From contig FR901000.1 of assembly GCA_000437915.1 (NCBI GenBank), positions 55,047 through 119,046 on the forward strand: DNA of 64,000 bases, read 5' to 3'. Both the position numbers and the translations under genes were made by a program. The notes beneath the pieces were generated by a model. That model worked only from the letters and a program-made list of their open reading frames with translations. It had not been told where the DNA came from and ran no database searches. How positions within the stretch are numbered: position 1 is the stretch's first letter; each line of letters starts with the position of its first letter. Below, piece by piece: positions 15,431-28,000 of the stretch. The DNA comes from Subdoligranulum sp. CAG:314 (GTDB lineage: Bacteria > Bacillota > Clostridia > Christensenellales > CAG-314).

Positions 15431-15961
15431 CTATTTCAATGCCTCGACCTGCACAAAATCCATTTCGACGGCGGTCTCCCGTCCGAACATATTGAGCACA
15501 AGTCCCACCTTTTGGTGCGCGCGGTCGATTGATTTTATCACTCCGATAAGTCCCTCGAAAGGTCCGTTGACCACCTTTACACTGTCTCCGATTTCCATAT
15601 CGAAATCGACAACGACCTCTTCGAGACGCAGCCGTCTGACCTCGTCCTCGTCGAGAGGCCATGCCTTGCCCTGCGGACCGACAAAGCCGGTGACGCCGCG
15701 GCAGGTATATGTCAGCATATACCACAGCTGGGAGGAGTAAACCAGCTTTACGAAAACGTAACAAGGCATCGTCTTGTTTTCCACCGCTTTCTTTTTGCCG
15801 TTCTTTTCCTCTATGGTCTGCTCGGTAGGGATTTTTATGTCGAGAATCTGTTCTTGAAGATTGTTGTTTTCAATCATCTGTTCCAGATTTGCCTTGACTA
15901 TATTTTCATATCCCGCATAGGTGTGCAGAATATACCACTTGGCTTCCTTGTTTTCGCTCAT
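15431..15961 (-). CDS. nusG: Transcription termination/antitermination protein NusG
   Basis: 176 residues. Binds RNA polymerase and couples it with the ribosome or with Rho. NGN domain (WYILHTYAGYENIVKANLEQ at residues 8-27, GYVFV-like PCYVFVKLV near 67) and C-terminal KOW domain (VKVVNGPFEGLIGVI, about 128-142). Follows secE by 13 bp, the standard pairing. Confidence 0.97.
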   Translation of the reverse strand: MSENKEAKWYILHTYAGYENIVKANLEQMIENNNLQEQILDIKIPTEQTIEEKNGKKKAVENKTMPCYVFVKLVYSSQLWYMLTYTCRGVTGFVGPQGKAWPLDEDEVRRLRLEEVVVDFDMEIGDSVKVVNGPFEGLIGVIKSIDRAHQKVGLVLNMFGRETAVEMDFVQVEALK

Positions 15962-15974
15962 TTCCCACCGATTT

Positions 15975-16205
15975 TTACGACACGCCCGTAAGCGCTTTGA
16001 GCGCTGCAGAAAGACCGAAATCGGCGGCGCCGATAATCAACGTAAAGAATATAACGACAGCCAAAACGATACCCGTATTTTTTACGACGGTCGCAAAGGA
16101 CGGCCACGTGACCTTTTTAAGTTCAGACGCGCTCTTACCCAAAAAATTGCCGAAACGTCTGAATACGTTGGGCTTTTTATTGCCGACTTGATTGTTTTTC
16201 GCCAT
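15975..16205 (-). CDS. secE: Preprotein translocase subunit SecE
   Basis: 76 residues. Small membrane subunit that clamps SecY. Amphipathic helix with ELKKVTWPSFATVVKNT (about 28-44), the conserved motif, followed by one membrane segment (about 46-66). Lies between rpmG and nusG as in most bacteria. Confidence 0.95.
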   Translation of the reverse strand: MAKNNQVGNKKPNVFRRFGNFLGKSASELKKVTWPSFATVVKNTGIVLAVVIFFTLIIGAADFGLSAALKALTGVS

Positions 16206-16248
16206 AGTTCAACCCTCTTTCAGTTGGCGCAAGGTTGTCCAATTAAAA

Positions 16249-16416
16249 TTATTTGGCTTCCTTGTGCGCGGTGTGTTTTTTGCAGAATCTGCAATATTTG
16301 TTAAGCTCCAGTCTGTCGGTGGTGTTCTTTTTGTTTTTGTAACCGTCGTAGTTACGTTGTTTACACTCCGTGCAAGCCAAAGTTATCTTAACTCTGTTGC
16401 CCTTGGTATTAGCCAT
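16249..16416 (-). CDS. rpmG: 50S ribosomal protein L33
   Basis: 55 residues ([18 protein letters not shown]... to HKEAK). Zinc-ribbon form with Cys pairs CTEC (about 15-18) and CRFC (about 42-45). AGGAG lies 9 nt before the ATG. First gene of the seven-gene rpmG-rplL operon, with a perfect -35 promoter upstream. Too short for a simple length-filtered gene search, but composition and context leave little doubt. Confidence 0.96.
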   Translation of the reverse strand: MANTKGNRVKITLACTECKQRNYDGYKNKKNTTDRLELNKYCRFCKKHTAHKEAK

Positions 16417-16477
16417 CGTACTATCTCCTAAAATTTTTCAGTGCAAAAATTTGCACCCCTTAAAAGAGTGCTTGTTT

Positions 16478-16506
16478 ATGTTAGCAAAGACCGAAGGTTT
16501 TGTCAA
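16478..16506 (-). promoter_or_regulatory. Promoter of the rpmG-secE-nusG-rplKAJL operon
   Basis: TTGACA, 17 bp, TAACAT. About 55 nt of leader follow, with a short hairpin GTGCAAA/TTTGCAC just before the ribosome-binding site. Confidence 0.8.
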
Positions 16507-16588
16507 GCAAAAAATCGGACAAAACCCAAAAAAAACGCTTTTTCCCAGATATTTTTTTCCGACGGCGGCAAACGTCCGAGCTTTGCCG

Positions 16589-16622
16589 AAAAAAGTCCGC
16601 AGACGCAACGTCTGCGGACTTT
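16589..16622 (-). terminator. Terminator after tuf
   Basis: 14-bp stem AAAGTCCGCAGACG (16592-16605) with its complement at 16609-16622, loop of 3, then TTTTTT on the minus strand. Separates the str-type block from the rpmG operon. Confidence 0.92.
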
Positions 16623-16634
16623 GTTTGAAAATTG

Positions 16635-17843
16635 TCAGTTGAGAATTTTGGTAACAACGCCGGAGCCGACCGTTCTGCCGCCTTCGCGAATTGCGAAGCG
16701 CAGTCCCTCTTCGATAGCGATGGGGGTGATGAGCTTGACGGTGATGGTGGTGTTGTCGCCGGGCATAACCATTTCAACGCCTTTCTGCAGCTCGATGGAG
16801 CCGGTAACGTCCGTGGTACGGAAATAGAACTGAGGACGATAGCCGTTGAAGAACGGGCTGTGACGACCGCCCTCTTCCTTGGTCAGAACGTATATCTGAG
16901 CCTCGAAATCCTTGTGGGGATGAATGGTGCCGGGCTTGGCGATAACCTGTCCTCTCTCCACTTCGTTTCTCTGAATACCTCTCAAAAGCAGACCTACGTT
17001 GTCGCCCGCATAAGCGACGTCCAAAAGCTTTCTGAACATTTCGACGCCTGTGACGACCGTCTTTTTGGGTTCGTCCTCCAAACCGACGATTTCAACGTTG
17101 TCAAGCGGCTTGATTTCGCCTCTCTCCACTCTGCCGGTTGCGACGGTGCCGCGTCCCGTGATGGTGAAAACGTCCTCGACAGGCATAAGGAAAGGCTTGT
17201 CCGTAGCTCTTTCGGGAGTAGGGATGTACTCGTCAACGGCCTTCATAAGCTCTTTTATGCAGTCGTAAACGGGGTCGGAGATGTCCTTGCCCTCGATGGC
17301 GGCGTCCATAGCGACCTTGGCGCTGCCCTTGATGACGGGAAGCGTGTCGCCGGGGAATCCGTACTTGGAGAGAAGCTCTCTGACTTCCATTTCGACCAGG
17401 TCGATAAGCTCGGGGTCGTCAACAAGGTCGGTCTTGTTCATGAACACGACGATGTAAGGAACGTTAACCTGTCTTGCGAGCAGGATGTGCTCTCTTGTCT
17501 GAGGCATGGGACCGTCGGCTGCGGAAACGACGAGGATTGCGCCGTCCATCTGCGCCGCGCCGGTAATCATGTTTTTGACGTAGTCCGCGTGTCCCGGGCA
17601 GTCAACGTGCGCATAGTGGCGCGCGTCCGTCTGATATTCAACGTGAGCTGTGTTTATTGTGATGCCTCTCGCTTTCTCTTCGGGGGCCTTGTCGATTTGG
17701 TCATAACGCATAACTTCGGCTTTGCCTTGCATAGCCATAACCATGGTGATAGCCGCAGTCAAAGTGGTCTTGCCGTGGTCAACGTGACCTATGGTACCGA
17801 TATTGACGTGGGGCTTGCTTCTGTCAAACTTTTGTTTTGCCAT
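16635..17843 (-). CDS. tuf: Elongation factor Tu
   Basis: 402 residues. GTPase that delivers aminoacyl-tRNA to the ribosome. P-loop GHVDHGKTT (about 19-27), switch region [12 protein letters not shown] (about 59-70), [13 protein letters not shown] (about 81-93), NKTD (about 136-139) and [10 protein letters not shown]. Domains 2 and 3 are complete to the end (SGVVTKILN). Has its own promoter between fusA and itself, allowing extra synthesis. Confidence 0.98.
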   Translation of the reverse strand: MAKQKFDRSKPHVNIGTIGHVDHGKTTLTAAITMVMAMQGKAEVMRYDQIDKAPEEKARGITINTAHVEYQTDARHYAHVDCPGHADYVKNMITGAAQMDGAILVVSAADGPMPQTREHILLARQVNVPYIVVFMNKTDLVDDPELIDLVEMEVRELLSKYGFPGDTLPVIKGSAKVAMDAAIEGKDISDPVYDCIKELMKAVDEYIPTPERATDKPFLMPVEDVFTITGRGTVATGRVERGEIKPLDNVEIVGLEDEPKKTVVTGVEMFRKLLDVAYAGDNVGLLLRGIQRNEVERGQVIAKPGTIHPHKDFEAQIYVLTKEEGGRHSPFFNGYRPQFYFRTTDVTGSIELQKGVEMVMPGDNTTITVKLITPIAIEEGLRFAIREGGRTVGSGVVTKILN

Positions 17844-17898
17844 TTTGAGTGTCCTCCACTAAAATTTTTAATTTGAAATTTTAATAAACTTTGCGTTT

Positions 17899-17927
17899 AT
17901 TATAATATAAGATAATTTTTTTTGCAA
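17899..17927 (-). promoter_or_regulatory. Internal promoter of tuf
   Basis: TTGCAA, 17 bp, TATAAT in the 112-bp gap between fusA and tuf. Confidence 0.7.
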
Positions 17928-17955
17928 CTGTTTTTTTAACTTTGCGGCAGCGCTC

Positions 17956-20046
17956 TTATTTTTTGCCGATGATTTTTTCCGCTATGTTTTTGGGTATTTC
18001 GTCATAGTGGTCAAACTGCATCGTAAAGTTGCCTCTGCCCTGCGTCCTGCTTCTCAAATCGGTCGCGTAACCGAACATTTCCGAAAGCGGAATAAACGCG
18101 TGGATTGCCTGTATGCCGTTGCGCATATCTATGCCCGTGAGGTTTCCGCGTCTGCTTGAAATGTTGCCCATTACGTCGCCCAGATAATCGTCGGGTACCG
18201 TGACCTCCACCTTCATCATGGGTTCGAGCAGCACGGGGTTGGCTTTCTGACATCCCTCTTTGAACGCCATGGAGCCTGCCACCTTGTATGCCATTTCCGA
18301 AGAGTCCACCTCGTGGTAGCTTCCGTCCACGACGGTAACCTTGAAGTCCACCACCTCGTAGCCCGCAAGCACGCCCGTCTTTGCAGCCGCCTGAATACCC
18401 ATATTGATGGGCTGAATATACTCCTTGGGTATGCAGCCGCCGACAGTTTGGTCTTCGAAAACGTAGCCCGTTCCGGGTTCCGTGGGCTCCAGAATGATTT
18501 TGCAGTGACCGTACTGTCCCTTGCCGCCGCTTTGCCTTACGTATTTGCCCTCCGCTTCAACTCTCTTTCTGATAGTTTCGCGGTAGCTCACCTGCGGCTG
18601 ACCGACGTTGGCTTCCACCTTGAACTCCCTGAGCAGTCTGTCCACGATGATTTCCAGATGAAGCTCGCCCATGCCTGCGATGATTGTCTGTCCCGTCTCG
18701 TTGTCGGTGTAGGTCTTGAAGGTAGGGTCCTCCTCGGCAAGTTTTGCCAGAGCTATGCCCATCTTTTCCTGTCCCTGCTTGGTTTTCGGCTCAATCGCCA
18801 CCTTGATGACGGGGTCGGGGAAAACCATATTTTCCAGCACGATAGGATGCTTTTCGTCGCACAGCGTGTCGCCCGTGGAAGTTTCTCTGAGTCCTACCAC
18901 GGCGACGATTTCGCCGGCGTAGGTTTCGGGAATTTCCACCCTCTGCGCCGAGTGCATCTGCAAAACCTTTGCAATCCTCTCGCGCTTGCCCTTGCTCGCG
19001 TTGTAAACGTAAGTACCCGATTTGAGAGTGCCGCTGTAAACGCGCACATACGCCAGCTTGCCCACAAACGGGTCGGAGACGATTTTGAACGCCAGCCCGC
19101 AGAAAGGCTCGTTGTCGTCGGCTTTTCTCTCCTCTTCCTTTTCAGGCTCGTCGGGATTGAATCCCACGACGTGGTCGATATCGATAGGAGAAGGGAGATA
19201 ATCGGTAATGGCGTCCAGCAAAAGCTGTATCCCCTTGTTTTTGTAAGCCGTGCCGCAGAAAACGGGATTGAGCTCGAGCGCAATCACCGCACTGCGCACG
19301 CCCGCCTTGATTTCCTCTACGGAAATTTCCTTGCCTTCTAGGAACTTTTCCATAAGCACGTCGTCGCGCCCCGCGACGAACTCCACCAAATCGGCTCTCG
19401 CCTGCTCCGCACGCGCCCTGATGTCGGCGGGGATTTCCCCTTCGTCAACGCTCATGCCGGTAGGGTCGTTGTAGAAATAGGCTTTCATCTTTATGACGTC
19501 TACAATTCCCTTGAAATTCTCCTCCTTGCCGATTGGCAGTTGGAGGGGCATGGCATTGGCTTTGAGGCGCTCCCTTATCATGTTGACCACGTTGTCGAAG
19601 TCGGCGCCGTTGATGTCCATCTTGTTGACAAACGCGATTCTCGGAACCTTGTACTTGGTCGCCTGATGCCAGACCGTTTCGCTCTGAGGCTCCACGCCGC
19701 CCTTGGCGCAGAACACCGCGACGGCTCCGTCGAGCACTCTCAAAGAGCGCTCCACCTCTACCGTAAAGTCAACGTGTCCCGGCGTGTCTATCAGGTTTAT
19801 GCGATAGTCAACGCCGTTGTCCTTGTTTACCCAATGCACCGTGGTAGCGGCGCTGGCTATGGTTATGCCTCTCTCCTGCTCTTGCTGCATGGAGTCCATA
19901 ACCGCAGTGCCCTCGTGCGTTTCGCCTAACTTTCTGGTTTTGCCGGTGAAAAACAGGATTCTTTCGCTTGTCGTAGTTTTTCCCGCGTCGATGTGCGCCA
20001 TGATTCCGATGTTACGCACCTCGCGCAAAGGATATGTTCTTGCCAC
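17956..20046 (-). CDS. fusA: Elongation factor G
   Basis: 696 residues, full length. Ribosomal translocase GTPase. P-loop [10 protein letters not shown] (about 17-26), [11 protein letters not shown] switch (about 60-70), DTPGHVDF (about 84-91), NKMD (about 138-141); later domains include SYRETIRK and GGKGQYGH. 15 bp after rpsG; 112 bp before tuf. Sequence around the switch regions looks like canonical EF-G and not the tetracycline-resistance TetM type. Confidence 0.98.
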   Translation of the reverse strand: MARTYPLREVRNIGIMAHIDAGKTTTSERILFFTGKTRKLGETHEGTAVMDSMQQEQERGITIASAATTVHWVNKDNGVDYRINLIDTPGHVDFTVEVERSLRVLDGAVAVFCAKGGVEPQSETVWHQATKYKVPRIAFVNKMDINGADFDNVVNMIRERLKANAMPLQLPIGKEENFKGIVDVIKMKAYFYNDPTGMSVDEGEIPADIRARAEQARADLVEFVAGRDDVLMEKFLEGKEISVEEIKAGVRSAVIALELNPVFCGTAYKNKGIQLLLDAITDYLPSPIDIDHVVGFNPDEPEKEEERKADDNEPFCGLAFKIVSDPFVGKLAYVRVYSGTLKSGTYVYNASKGKRERIAKVLQMHSAQRVEIPETYAGEIVAVVGLRETSTGDTLCDEKHPIVLENMVFPDPVIKVAIEPKTKQGQEKMGIALAKLAEEDPTFKTYTDNETGQTIIAGMGELHLEIIVDRLLREFKVEANVGQPQVSYRETIRKRVEAEGKYVRQSGGKGQYGHCKIILEPTEPGTGYVFEDQTVGGCIPKEYIQPINMGIQAAAKTGVLAGYEVVDFKVTVVDGSYHEVDSSEMAYKVAGSMAFKEGCQKANPVLLEPMMKVEVTVPDDYLGDVMGNISSRRGNLTGIDMRNGIQAIHAFIPLSEMFGYATDLRSRTQGRGNFTMQFDHYDEIPKNIAEKIIGKK

Positions 20047-20061
20047 CTGTCTTTTCTCCCG

Positions 20062-20532
20062 TTACCAACGATAATGTGCAAACGCTTTGTTGGCTTCCGC
20101 CATTTTGTGCACGTCTTCCTTCTTTTTGAAGGCTCCGCCCTGACTGTTGTAGGCGTCCATAAGCTCGCCCGCAAGCCTCAGGTACATTTGTTTTTCGCTT
20201 CTCTTTCTGGCGTAAAGCACCAGCCATCTTATCGCCAGCGTCTGCCTTCTGTCAGGTCTGATTTCCATAGGCACCTGATAGTTGGAGCCGCCGACACGCC
20301 TTGCCTTGACCTCCAACACAGGCATAATGTTGTTAATCGCCTGATTGAAAACTTCCATGGGGTCAAGATTCATTTTTTCTTTGATTGTATCGAATGCACC
20401 GTAAACGATTTCCTGCGCGATTCCCTTCTTTCCGTCAAGCATAATCTGATTGACAACCTTTGTCACGACTGTGCTGTTGTAAACGGGATCGGGCAGAACT
20501 TCTCTTTTGGGTACGCCGCTTCTTCTCGGCAT
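20062..20532 (-). CDS. rpsG: 30S ribosomal protein S7
   Basis: 156 residues from the ATG at 20532 (AAAGGAGG precedes). Binds the 3' major domain of 16S rRNA. Starts [16 protein letters not shown] and carries [14 protein letters not shown] (about 78-91) and the helix [13 protein letters not shown]. The 176-nt gap to rpsL has no gene; by analogy with Escherichia coli it may host the S7 autoregulatory site, but I see no proof. Confidence 0.97.
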   Translation of the reverse strand: MPRRSGVPKREVLPDPVYNSTVVTKVVNQIMLDGKKGIAQEIVYGAFDTIKEKMNLDPMEVFNQAINNIMPVLEVKARRVGGSNYQVPMEIRPDRRQTLAIRWLVLYARKRSEKQMYLRLAGELMDAYNSQGGAFKKKEDVHKMAEANKAFAHYRW

Positions 20533-20708
20533 AATATACCTCCTTTCAATATTCGAAAATTTTTGATTTTGTCCGATGGACCTTGATACGGCTGACTGCA
20601 CGGAAAACTCCGGAGAAACTTCTGCGCCTTAAACGCATACTGCCTATCGTGAACAACGGACAAAACCTATCCGACCTTCACAATTTGTGCCGTAATCAGT
20701 TGGAAAAA

Positions 20709-21083
20709 TTATTTCTTGGGACGTTTTGCGCCGTACTTGGAGCGAGCCTGCTTTCTGTTTGCGACTCCGGCGGCGTCAAGCGTGCCTCTGATGATGTGAT
20801 AACGCACGCCGGGCAGGTCTCTGACTCTGCCTCCGCGAATCAACACCACGCTGTGCTCCTGCAAGTTGTGACCTTCGCCGGGAATGTAGCACGTACCTTC
20901 CTCACCGTTGGTGCGGCGGATTCTCGCAATCTTGCGCAAAGCCGAGTTGGGCTTTTTGGGAGAAGTGGTAGTCACGTTCAGACAGACGCCTCTTTTCTGA
21001 GGGCATCCGTTGAGCAACGGCGACTTGGACTTTTCCTCCGCTCTTTCCCTGCCTTGACGGATCAACTGATTGATTGTTGCCAT
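20709..21083 (-). CDS. rpsL: 30S ribosomal protein S12
   Basis: 124 residues. Decoding-centre protein. Conserved [12 protein letters not shown] block (about 39-50) keeps the Lys whose change gives streptomycin resistance elsewhere, and [24 protein letters not shown] (about 74-97, given here only as landmark) contains the second such site in wild-type form. AGGAGG precedes the ATG. Part of the L7Ae-rpsL-rpsG-fusA transcript. Confidence 0.98.
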   Translation of the reverse strand: MATINQLIRQGRERAEEKSKSPLLNGCPQKRGVCLNVTTTSPKKPNSALRKIARIRRTNGEEGTCYIPGEGHNLQEHSVVLIRGGRVRDLPGVRYHIIRGTLDAAGVANRKQARSKYGAKRPKK

Positions 21084-21138
21084 TTGTTACCTCCTTGTGA
21101 TATTTTGTCGGATATAAAAACTCTCGCGAGATATATCG

Positions 21139-21390
21139 TCAGTGTTTGAGCACTCCCACCACGGAAGCGCGATTGTGCGCGAGTCCGCATTTCTCCGCGA
21201 ACTCGGCGCTTGTTCCTCCCACCTCGACCTGAACGTTTTTTTCGAGCGCAGCCGTAAGCACGCGCTCCTTGTACGCCGCGTCGGAGTCTTTGGCGAGATA
21301 AATTTTGCTGATTTTGTCCTCCTTGAGAGAGGCCAACACCTCTCTCAGTCCGACAACCCTGTTTTTGTTTTCTGTTCGGTCTACGTCCAT
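21139..21390 (-). CDS. L7Ae/L30e-family RNA-binding protein (YbxF/RplGB-like)
   Basis: 83 residues from the ATG at 21390; a TTG 30 bp upstream lies inside the -10 box and is rejected. Fold family binds kink-turn RNA. GLREVLASLKEDKISKIYLAKDSD (about 14-37) and VGGTSAEFAEKCGLAHNRASVVGV (about 58-80) match the family. Located between rpoC and rpsL exactly as ybxF in Bacillus. Weak ribosome-binding site (GGTG), leader about 12-15 nt, so initiation may be weak. Confidence 0.88.
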   Translation of the reverse strand: MDVDRTENKNRVVGLREVLASLKEDKISKIYLAKDSDAAYKERVLTAALEKNVQVEVGGTSAEFAEKCGLAHNRASVVGVLKH

Positions 21391-21410
21391 TTTTCGGTAC
21401 ACCAAAAGCA

Positions 21411-21439
21411 ATAATATCAAAACGCGCAGCCTAAGTCAA
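21411..21439 (-). promoter_or_regulatory. Promoter of L7Ae-rpsL-rpsG-fusA
   Basis: TTGACT, 17 bp, TATTAT between the rpoC stop and the L7Ae gene. Confidence 0.75.
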
Positions 21440-21447
21440 GCGTTTTT

Positions 21448-24400
21448 TTAAAACTGCTCTCTGTCGCTCCTTTCGACGACTTCCTTTATCTGAACGTTGC
21501 GGTACTCCGCAAGCCCCGTCCCTGCCGAAATCTGTTTGCCTATAATTACGTTTTCCTTCAGTCCGTAAAGCGGGTCGACCTTGTTCTTGATTGCCGCTTC
21601 GGTAAGCACTCTCGACGTTTCCTGGAAGGACGCCGCGGACAGCCAGCTGTCGGTGGCGAGAGCCGCCTTTGTGATGCCGAGCAGCGTGCGCTTGGCGGTG
21701 GCCGGTCTGCCGCCCTTTTCCAGAATATCCGTGTTGGCCTCCTCGAACTTGAAAATATCCACAAGCTCGCCCGGCAACAGCTCCGTATCGCCGCCGTCCT
21801 CCACCTTGACCTTGCGCATCATCTGCCGCACGATGATTTCAACGTGCTTGTCGTTTATTTCGACGCCCTGCATACGGTAGACGGACTGCACTTCCTTGAC
21901 AAGATACTCCTGCACCGCTTTAAGTCCCTTTATGCGCAGCAAATCCTGCGGATAAATGGAGCCTTCGGTAAGCATATCGCCGCTTTCTATCACGTCGCCG
22001 TCATGCACTTTGAGACGCGCGGTGAAAGGTATGGAATAGGATTTCGCCACGCCGTTCGCGTCGGTTACCACAACGTCCTTCTTGCCGTTCTTTTCCTCTA
22101 TCGCGACAGTTCCCGAGGTTTCGCTGAGAACGGAAAGTCCTTTGGGCTTTCTCGCCTCGAAAAGCTCCTCGACGCGGGGCAGACCCTGAGTTATGTCGTC
22201 CGCGGTTGCCACGCCGCCGGTGTGGAACGTTCTCATGGTGAGCTGCGTTCCCGGCTCGCCTATGCTCTGCGCGGCAATAACGCCTACCGCTTCGCCCAAA
22301 TCCACGGGCTTGCCCGTAGCCATATTTTTGCCGTAGCATTTGCTGCATATACCGTGCTTGCTGCGGCAGCTCAAAATGGTGCGCAGATAAACCTTCTTTA
22401 TGCCGGCGTCCACAATCGCTTTGGCCTGCTCGTCGGTTATCATGCTGTCGGCAGGCGCAAGCACCTCTCCCGTCTGCGGGTGCACCACGTCGTCTATCGT
22501 GTATTTGCCGATAATTCTGTCTTCCAGCTTTTCGATCACTTCGTTTTCCGAGCTTCCCGTGATTGCGGAAATCCACATGCCCTGCGGCTTGCCGCCGTGC
22601 GCGCAATCCTCCTCGCGCACAATCACGTCGTGGCTTACGTCTACGAGTCGGCGCGTCATGTATCCCGAGTCGGCAGTTTTCAACGCCGTATCCGCAAGAC
22701 CTTTGCGTCCGCCGTGCGAAGAAATGAAGTATTCCAAAACGGTAAGTCCCTCGCGGAAGCACGCCTTGACGGGCAGCTCTATGGTTTTGCCGCTCGGGTC
22801 TGTCATGAGTCCGCGCATACCGGACAGCTGTCTGATTTGGTTCATGCTGCCGCGCGCGCCGGAGTTTGCCATCATCCAGATAGGATTGAATTTGTCGAGG
22901 GTACCTTTAAGCTTTTCGGTAACCTTGTCGGTGGCTTCCTTCCAGATTCCGACAACTTTTTTGTAACGCTCGTCGTCCGTAACCATACCCATGTTGTAAA
23001 GCTCCTCGACTTTGAGCACTTCCGTGTCGGCGTCGGCAAGGATTTCCTGCTTTTCCTTGGGGATGTGCATATCGAATATGCTTGCGGTGACCGCTCCGAT
23101 TGTCGAATACTTGTAGCCGAGCGCTTTTATTCTGTCAAGCACCTCGGAGGTAACGGTAGCGCCGTTGACCTTGAAGCAGCTCTCCACAATCTGACTCAGC
23201 TGCTTTTTGCCCACAAGGTATTCTATTTCGTTTTTGAGGTAATCCTCCTTTGTCTCTCTCTTGCAGAAACCGAGATTCTGAGGAATAGCCTGATTGAAAA
23301 TCATTCTTCCGACGGTGGTGGTTAAAAGCGTGCTTAGCTTTTCGCCGTCTATTTCCTTGGTTACTCTTATTTTGACCACAGATTGAAGCTCGATGTCTCC
23401 CGCGTTGTAGGCAAGGATTGCCTCGTCCACATCGCTGAACACCTTTCCCTCGCCTCTTGCGCCCTCTTTTTCGATTGTGAGGTAATAGCACCCCATAACC
23501 ATATCCTGCGTGGGCGAAATAACGGGCTTGCCGTCGGAAAGCTTCATGATATTGTTGGACGCAAGCATGAGGAATCTCGCTTCCGTCTGCGCTTCCACCG
23601 AAAGCGGCACGTGAACCGCCATTTGGTCGCCGTCAAAGTCCGCGTTGAAAGCCGTGCAGGCGAGAGGGTGCAGTTTAAGCGCTCTGCCCTCTATGAGCAC
23701 GGGTTCAAACGCCTGTATGGAAAGCCTGTGCAGCGTAGGCGCGCGGTTGAGCATGACGGGGTGGTCCTTGATGACTTCTTCCAGCACGTCCCACACCTTG
23801 CTGTCCGCGCGTTCTATTCTGCGCTTTGCGCTCTTGATGTTTTGGCACTGATTGGTTTCCACCAGCTTTTTCATGACAAAGGGCTTGAACAGCTCCAAAG
23901 CCATTTCCTTGGGGAGACCGCACTGATGCAGTTTAAGCTCGGGACCGACCACGATAACGGAACGTCCGGAGTAGTCAACGCGCTTGCCCAAAAGGTTCTG
24001 ACGGAAACGCCCCTGCTTGCCGCGCAAAAGCCCCGACAGGGATTTAAGCTCTCTGTTGCCTGCGCCGCTGTGCGGACGCTTGCTTCTGCTGTTGTCAATC
24101 AGGCTGTCCACCGCCTCCTGAAGCATTCTCTTTTCGTTGCGAATCAGTATATCGGGAGCGTTGATTTCCTTGAGCTTTTTAAGTCTGTTGTTTCTGTTTA
24201 TAACGCGGCGGTAAAGGTCGTTGAGGTCGCTTGTCGCGTATCTGCCGCCGTCCAGCGGAACCATAGGTCTCAGCTCCGGAGGAATAACGGGCAGCACGTC
24301 CAGAACCATCCATTCGGGTTTGTTGCCCGAGCGGCGGAAGGACTCGACTATTTCAAGACGTTTGATTGCTCTGATACGTTTTTGTCCCGTAGCCTTTTCC

Positions 24401-24987
24401 AGCGTCTTTCTTAGCTGCTCGGCTTCCTTTTCGAGGTCCACCTCCATGAGAAGCTCTTTGATGGACTCTGCGCCCATGCCCACCTTGAAATTGGCGGCGC
24501 CGTAGGTCTCAACCGCTTCTCTGTGCTCGTTGGGGGTAAGCACCTGCTTTTTTGCAAGCGACGTCGCCATGGGGTCAAGCACCACGAAGCTTGCGAAATT
24601 CAGAACCTGCTCCAAAAGCTTGGGCGACATATCCAGCAAAAGCCCCATTCTGCTCGGCACGCCTCTGAAATACCAGATGTGGCTTACCGGTGCGGCAAGC
24701 TCGATGTGCCCCATGCGCTCGCGGCGCACCTTGGCGCGAGTGACCTCGACGCCGCACTTGTCGCAGATGACGCCCTTATAGCGGATTCTCTTGTATTTGC
24801 CGCAATGGCACTCCCAATCCTTTGTCGGACCGAAAATCTTTTCGCAGAACAAACCGTCCTTTTCGGGCTTGGTTGTCCTGTAATTTATGGTCTCGGGCTT
24901 GGTGACTTCTCCGTAAGACCACTCTCTGATTTTTTCCGGGGAAGCGATACCTATCTGTATTGAATCGAAATTGTTAAGCTCGTACAT
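21448..24987 (-). CDS. rpoC: DNA-directed RNA polymerase subunit beta'
   Basis: 1179 residues. Catalytic core subunit. N-terminal zinc site [20 protein letters not shown] (about 60-79), active-site [12 protein letters not shown] binding magnesium (about 445-456), bridge helix and trigger loop region ([18 protein letters not shown], about 918-935), second zinc cysteines ([13 protein letters not shown]). No large insertion, as usual in Clostridia. 13 bp after rpoB. Confidence 0.99.
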   Translation of the reverse strand: MYELNNFDSIQIGIASPEKIREWSYGEVTKPETINYRTTKPEKDGLFCEKIFGPTKDWECHCGKYKRIRYKGVICDKCGVEVTRAKVRRERMGHIELAAPVSHIWYFRGVPSRMGLLLDMSPKLLEQVLNFASFVVLDPMATSLAKKQVLTPNEHREAVETYGAANFKVGMGAESIKELLMEVDLEKEAEQLRKTLEKATGQKRIRAIKRLEIVESFRRSGNKPEWMVLDVLPVIPPELRPMVPLDGGRYATSDLNDLYRRVINRNNRLKKLKEINAPDILIRNEKRMLQEAVDSLIDNSRSKRPHSGAGNRELKSLSGLLRGKQGRFRQNLLGKRVDYSGRSVIVVGPELKLHQCGLPKEMALELFKPFVMKKLVETNQCQNIKSAKRRIERADSKVWDVLEEVIKDHPVMLNRAPTLHRLSIQAFEPVLIEGRALKLHPLACTAFNADFDGDQMAVHVPLSVEAQTEARFLMLASNNIMKLSDGKPVISPTQDMVMGCYYLTIEKEGARGEGKVFSDVDEAILAYNAGDIELQSVVKIRVTKEIDGEKLSTLLTTTVGRMIFNQAIPQNLGFCKRETKEDYLKNEIEYLVGKKQLSQIVESCFKVNGATVTSEVLDRIKALGYKYSTIGAVTASIFDMHIPKEKQEILADADTEVLKVEELYNMGMVTDDERYKKVVGIWKEATDKVTEKLKGTLDKFNPIWMMANSGARGSMNQIRQLSGMRGLMTDPSGKTIELPVKACFREGLTVLEYFISSHGGRKGLADTALKTADSGYMTRRLVDVSHDVIVREEDCAHGGKPQGMWISAITGSSENEVIEKLEDRIIGKYTIDDVVHPQTGEVLAPADSMITDEQAKAIVDAGIKKVYLRTILSCRSKHGICSKCYGKNMATGKPVDLGEAVGVIAAQSIGEPGTQLTMRTFHTGGVATADDITQGLPRVEELFEARKPKGLSVLSETSGTVAIEEKNGKKDVVVTDANGVAKSYSIPFTARLKVHDGDVIESGDMLTEGSIYPQDLLRIKGLKAVQEYLVKEVQSVYRMQGVEINDKHVEIIVRQMMRKVKVEDGGDTELLPGELVDIFKFEEANTDILEKGGRPATAKRTLLGITKAALATDSWLSAASFQETSRVLTEAAIKNKVDPLYGLKENVIIGKQISAGTGLAEYRNVQIKEVVERSDREQF

Positions 24988-25000
24988 TTATCTTCCCTCC

Positions 25001-28000
25001 TCAAAACTCCTCGTCCTCGTCCGTTTCGTCATCGTCGAACAAATCCTGAATGTCGAACTCCTCGTCCTCGTCCATTTCCTCGTCGTCGAAGCTGAAATCG
25101 TCCGCCAAAATGTCTATTTCTTCGTTTTCGTCGAAGCTCAAAATCTTTTCTTTCTTTTCTTCCTTAGCCTTGTTGATAAAGTCGGCGTAGTCAAGCTCCG
25201 TATCGGAACTGTCTATTATCTGAATTTCCTCGTTATCCTCGGAAAGCACCTTTACGTCCAGCGCAAGTCCCTGCAACTCCTTTATCAGCACCTTGAAGGA
25301 CTCCGGAATACCCGGGTCGGAAATATTGTCGCCCTTTACTATGGATTCGTAAGTTTTTACTCTGCCCACGACGTCGTCCGACTTGACGGTAAGAATTTCC
25401 TGCAAAATGTTGGAAGCGCCGTAAGCTTCGAGCGCCCACACTTCCATTTCGCCGAAACGCTGTCCGCCGAACTGAGCCTTGCCGCCCAAAGGCTGCTGCG
25501 TGACAAGACTGTAAGGTCCAGTGCTCCTCGCGTGGATTTTGTCATCCACAAGGTGAATGAGCTTGAGCATATACATATAGCCCACGGTGACGCGGTTTTC
25601 AAAGGGAAGTCCCGTTCTGCCGTCGTAAAGCGTCACCTTGCCGTCAACCTTGTTGGTAGCGGGATTGGTCATGCAATTCTGCTCGAACAGCTCCTTGATG
25701 TCCGTTTCCGTCGCTCCGTCGAAAACCGGAGTAGCCACCTTCCACCCCAAAAGCTTGGCAACAAGCCCGAGGTGCACTTCGAGAACCTGACCTATGTTCA
25801 TACGCGAAGGCACGCCCAAAGGATTGAGCACTATCTGCAAGGGTGTGCCGTCCTCCATAAAAGGCATATCCTCCTGCGGCAGTATGCGGCTGATAACGCC
25901 CTTGTTGCCGTGGCGTCCCGCCATTTTGTCGCCGACGGATATTTTGCGCTTCTGCGCTATATAAACCCTGACCAGCTTGTTGACGCCGGGGTCCAGCTCG
26001 TCCTTGTTCTCTCTCGTGAAAATCTTGATATCTACGACAATGCCCTCCTCGCCGTTGGGCACGCGCAGCGAGGTATCCCTTACCTCTCTCGCCTTTTCGG
26101 AGAATATCGCGCGCAGCAGACGCTCCTCGGGCGTAAGCTCCGCTTCTCCCTTGGGCGTTACCTTTCCTACCAGAATATCTCCCGGATGGACCTCCGCGCC
26201 TATTCTGATAATACCCTCCTCGTCGAGGTCCTTCAAAGCGTCCTCGCCGACGTTGGGAATATCGCGCGTGATTTCTTCGGGACCGAGCTTGGTATCGCGC
26301 GTTTCAGTCTCGTGCTCCTCTATGTGAATGGACGTGAACACGTCCTCCTTGACGAGGTTTTCGCTTATGAGAATGGCGTCCTCATAGTTGTAGCCCTCCC
26401 AGGACATGAAGCCTATCAGGATGTTTCTGCCGAGCGAAAGCTCGCCCGCGCTTGTAGACGGACCGTCGGCGATTATGTCGCCCGCCTTTACGACCTGTCC
26501 CACGTTGACAATCGGACGTTGATTTATGCAGGTGCCCTGATTGCTGCGCACGAATTTTTTGAGAGGATAAGAATGGACAAGACCGTGAGTGTCTCTCACC
26601 TCGATTTTGTCGGCGGAAACGCGGTTGACCACGCCGTCCTCCTTGGATATGACCATTACGCCGCTGTCGTATGCGATGCGGTGCTCGATGCCGGTAGCCA
26701 CTATCGGCGCCTCGGGCTTCAACAACGGCACTGCCTGACGCTGCATGTTAGAACCCATGAGCGCGCGGTTGGTGTCGTCGTTTTCAAGGAACGGAATAAG
26801 GCTTGTTGCCACGGATACGAGCTGCTTGGGACTTACGTCCATATAGTCTACCATGTCGCTGCGGAACTCTTTTATGTCCTCGCGGTAACGGCAGGTGACG
26901 CGCTCCTTGACAAACCAGCCGTTTTCGTCCAGCAGCTCGTTTGCCTGCGCGACGATAAAGCCGTCCTCCCTGTCCGCCGTGAGATACTCGATTTCGTCGG
27001 TAACCACCTTGCGCTCCTTGTCCACGCGGCGGTAAGGGCTTTCCACAAAGCCGTATTCGTTGATTCTTGCAAACGCCGCCAGTGAAGTTATCAGTCCTAT
27101 GTTCTGTCCTTCGGGCGTCTCTATCGGGCACATTCTGCCGTAATGCGAATAGTGAACGTCTCTGACGTCAAAGGTCGCGCGCTCCCTGTTGAGACCGCCG
27201 GGTCCCAACGCCGACAGCTTGCGTTTGTGCGTCAGCTCGGCAATCGGGTTGGATTGGTCCATAAACTGCGACAGCTGAGAGGAGCCGAAAAACTCCTTGA
27301 TTGCGCTGCTCACGGGGCGCACGTTTATCAGGCTCTGCGGAGTCGCCTTGTCTATTTCCTGAATAGCCATACGCTCGCGTATGACGCGCTCCAAACGCGC
27401 TATTCCTATGCGGAACTGATTTTGCAGCAGCTCTCCCACGCTTCTTACGCGGCGGTTGCCCAGATGGTCTATGTTGTCCACCTGCCCCACTCCGTGTTTG
27501 AGGTTGAGATTGTAGGAAACGGTGGCGATTATGTCCTCCCTCGTGATATGGCGGGGAATAAGCCCGTCGCGCGACTTGGAAATAAGCTCCACCGTCTCGT
27601 CTACGGTGAGATTCTGCGCGAGTATGTCCTTCAATACGGTCAGATTGACGTATTCGTTGATTCCGAGCGCCTTGAAATCGTATTTGGCAAAATCCGGATT
27701 AACCAATTTGAGGTAATAAAGAATATCCACCGTATTGTTGCCGATAACCTTGACCTTTTGCCCGTTGCTCTCTATATAAACGACGTTTACGCCGCTGTTC
27801 TGAATGGCTCGGGCTTTTTCTTCGGTAATCTCGTCTCCCGCCTTGCCAAGTTCAATCGTCTTTTTCCCCTCTGCGGTATCGACGTCAACGGAAAGATTTT
27901 CCGCAAGGGTATAGGTCACGTAACGGGTGCTGTGGTCGCGGTAGCCCATAATTCTGTTGGCAAGCGACAGCTTTTTGTTGAATTTGTAGCGTCCCACCTT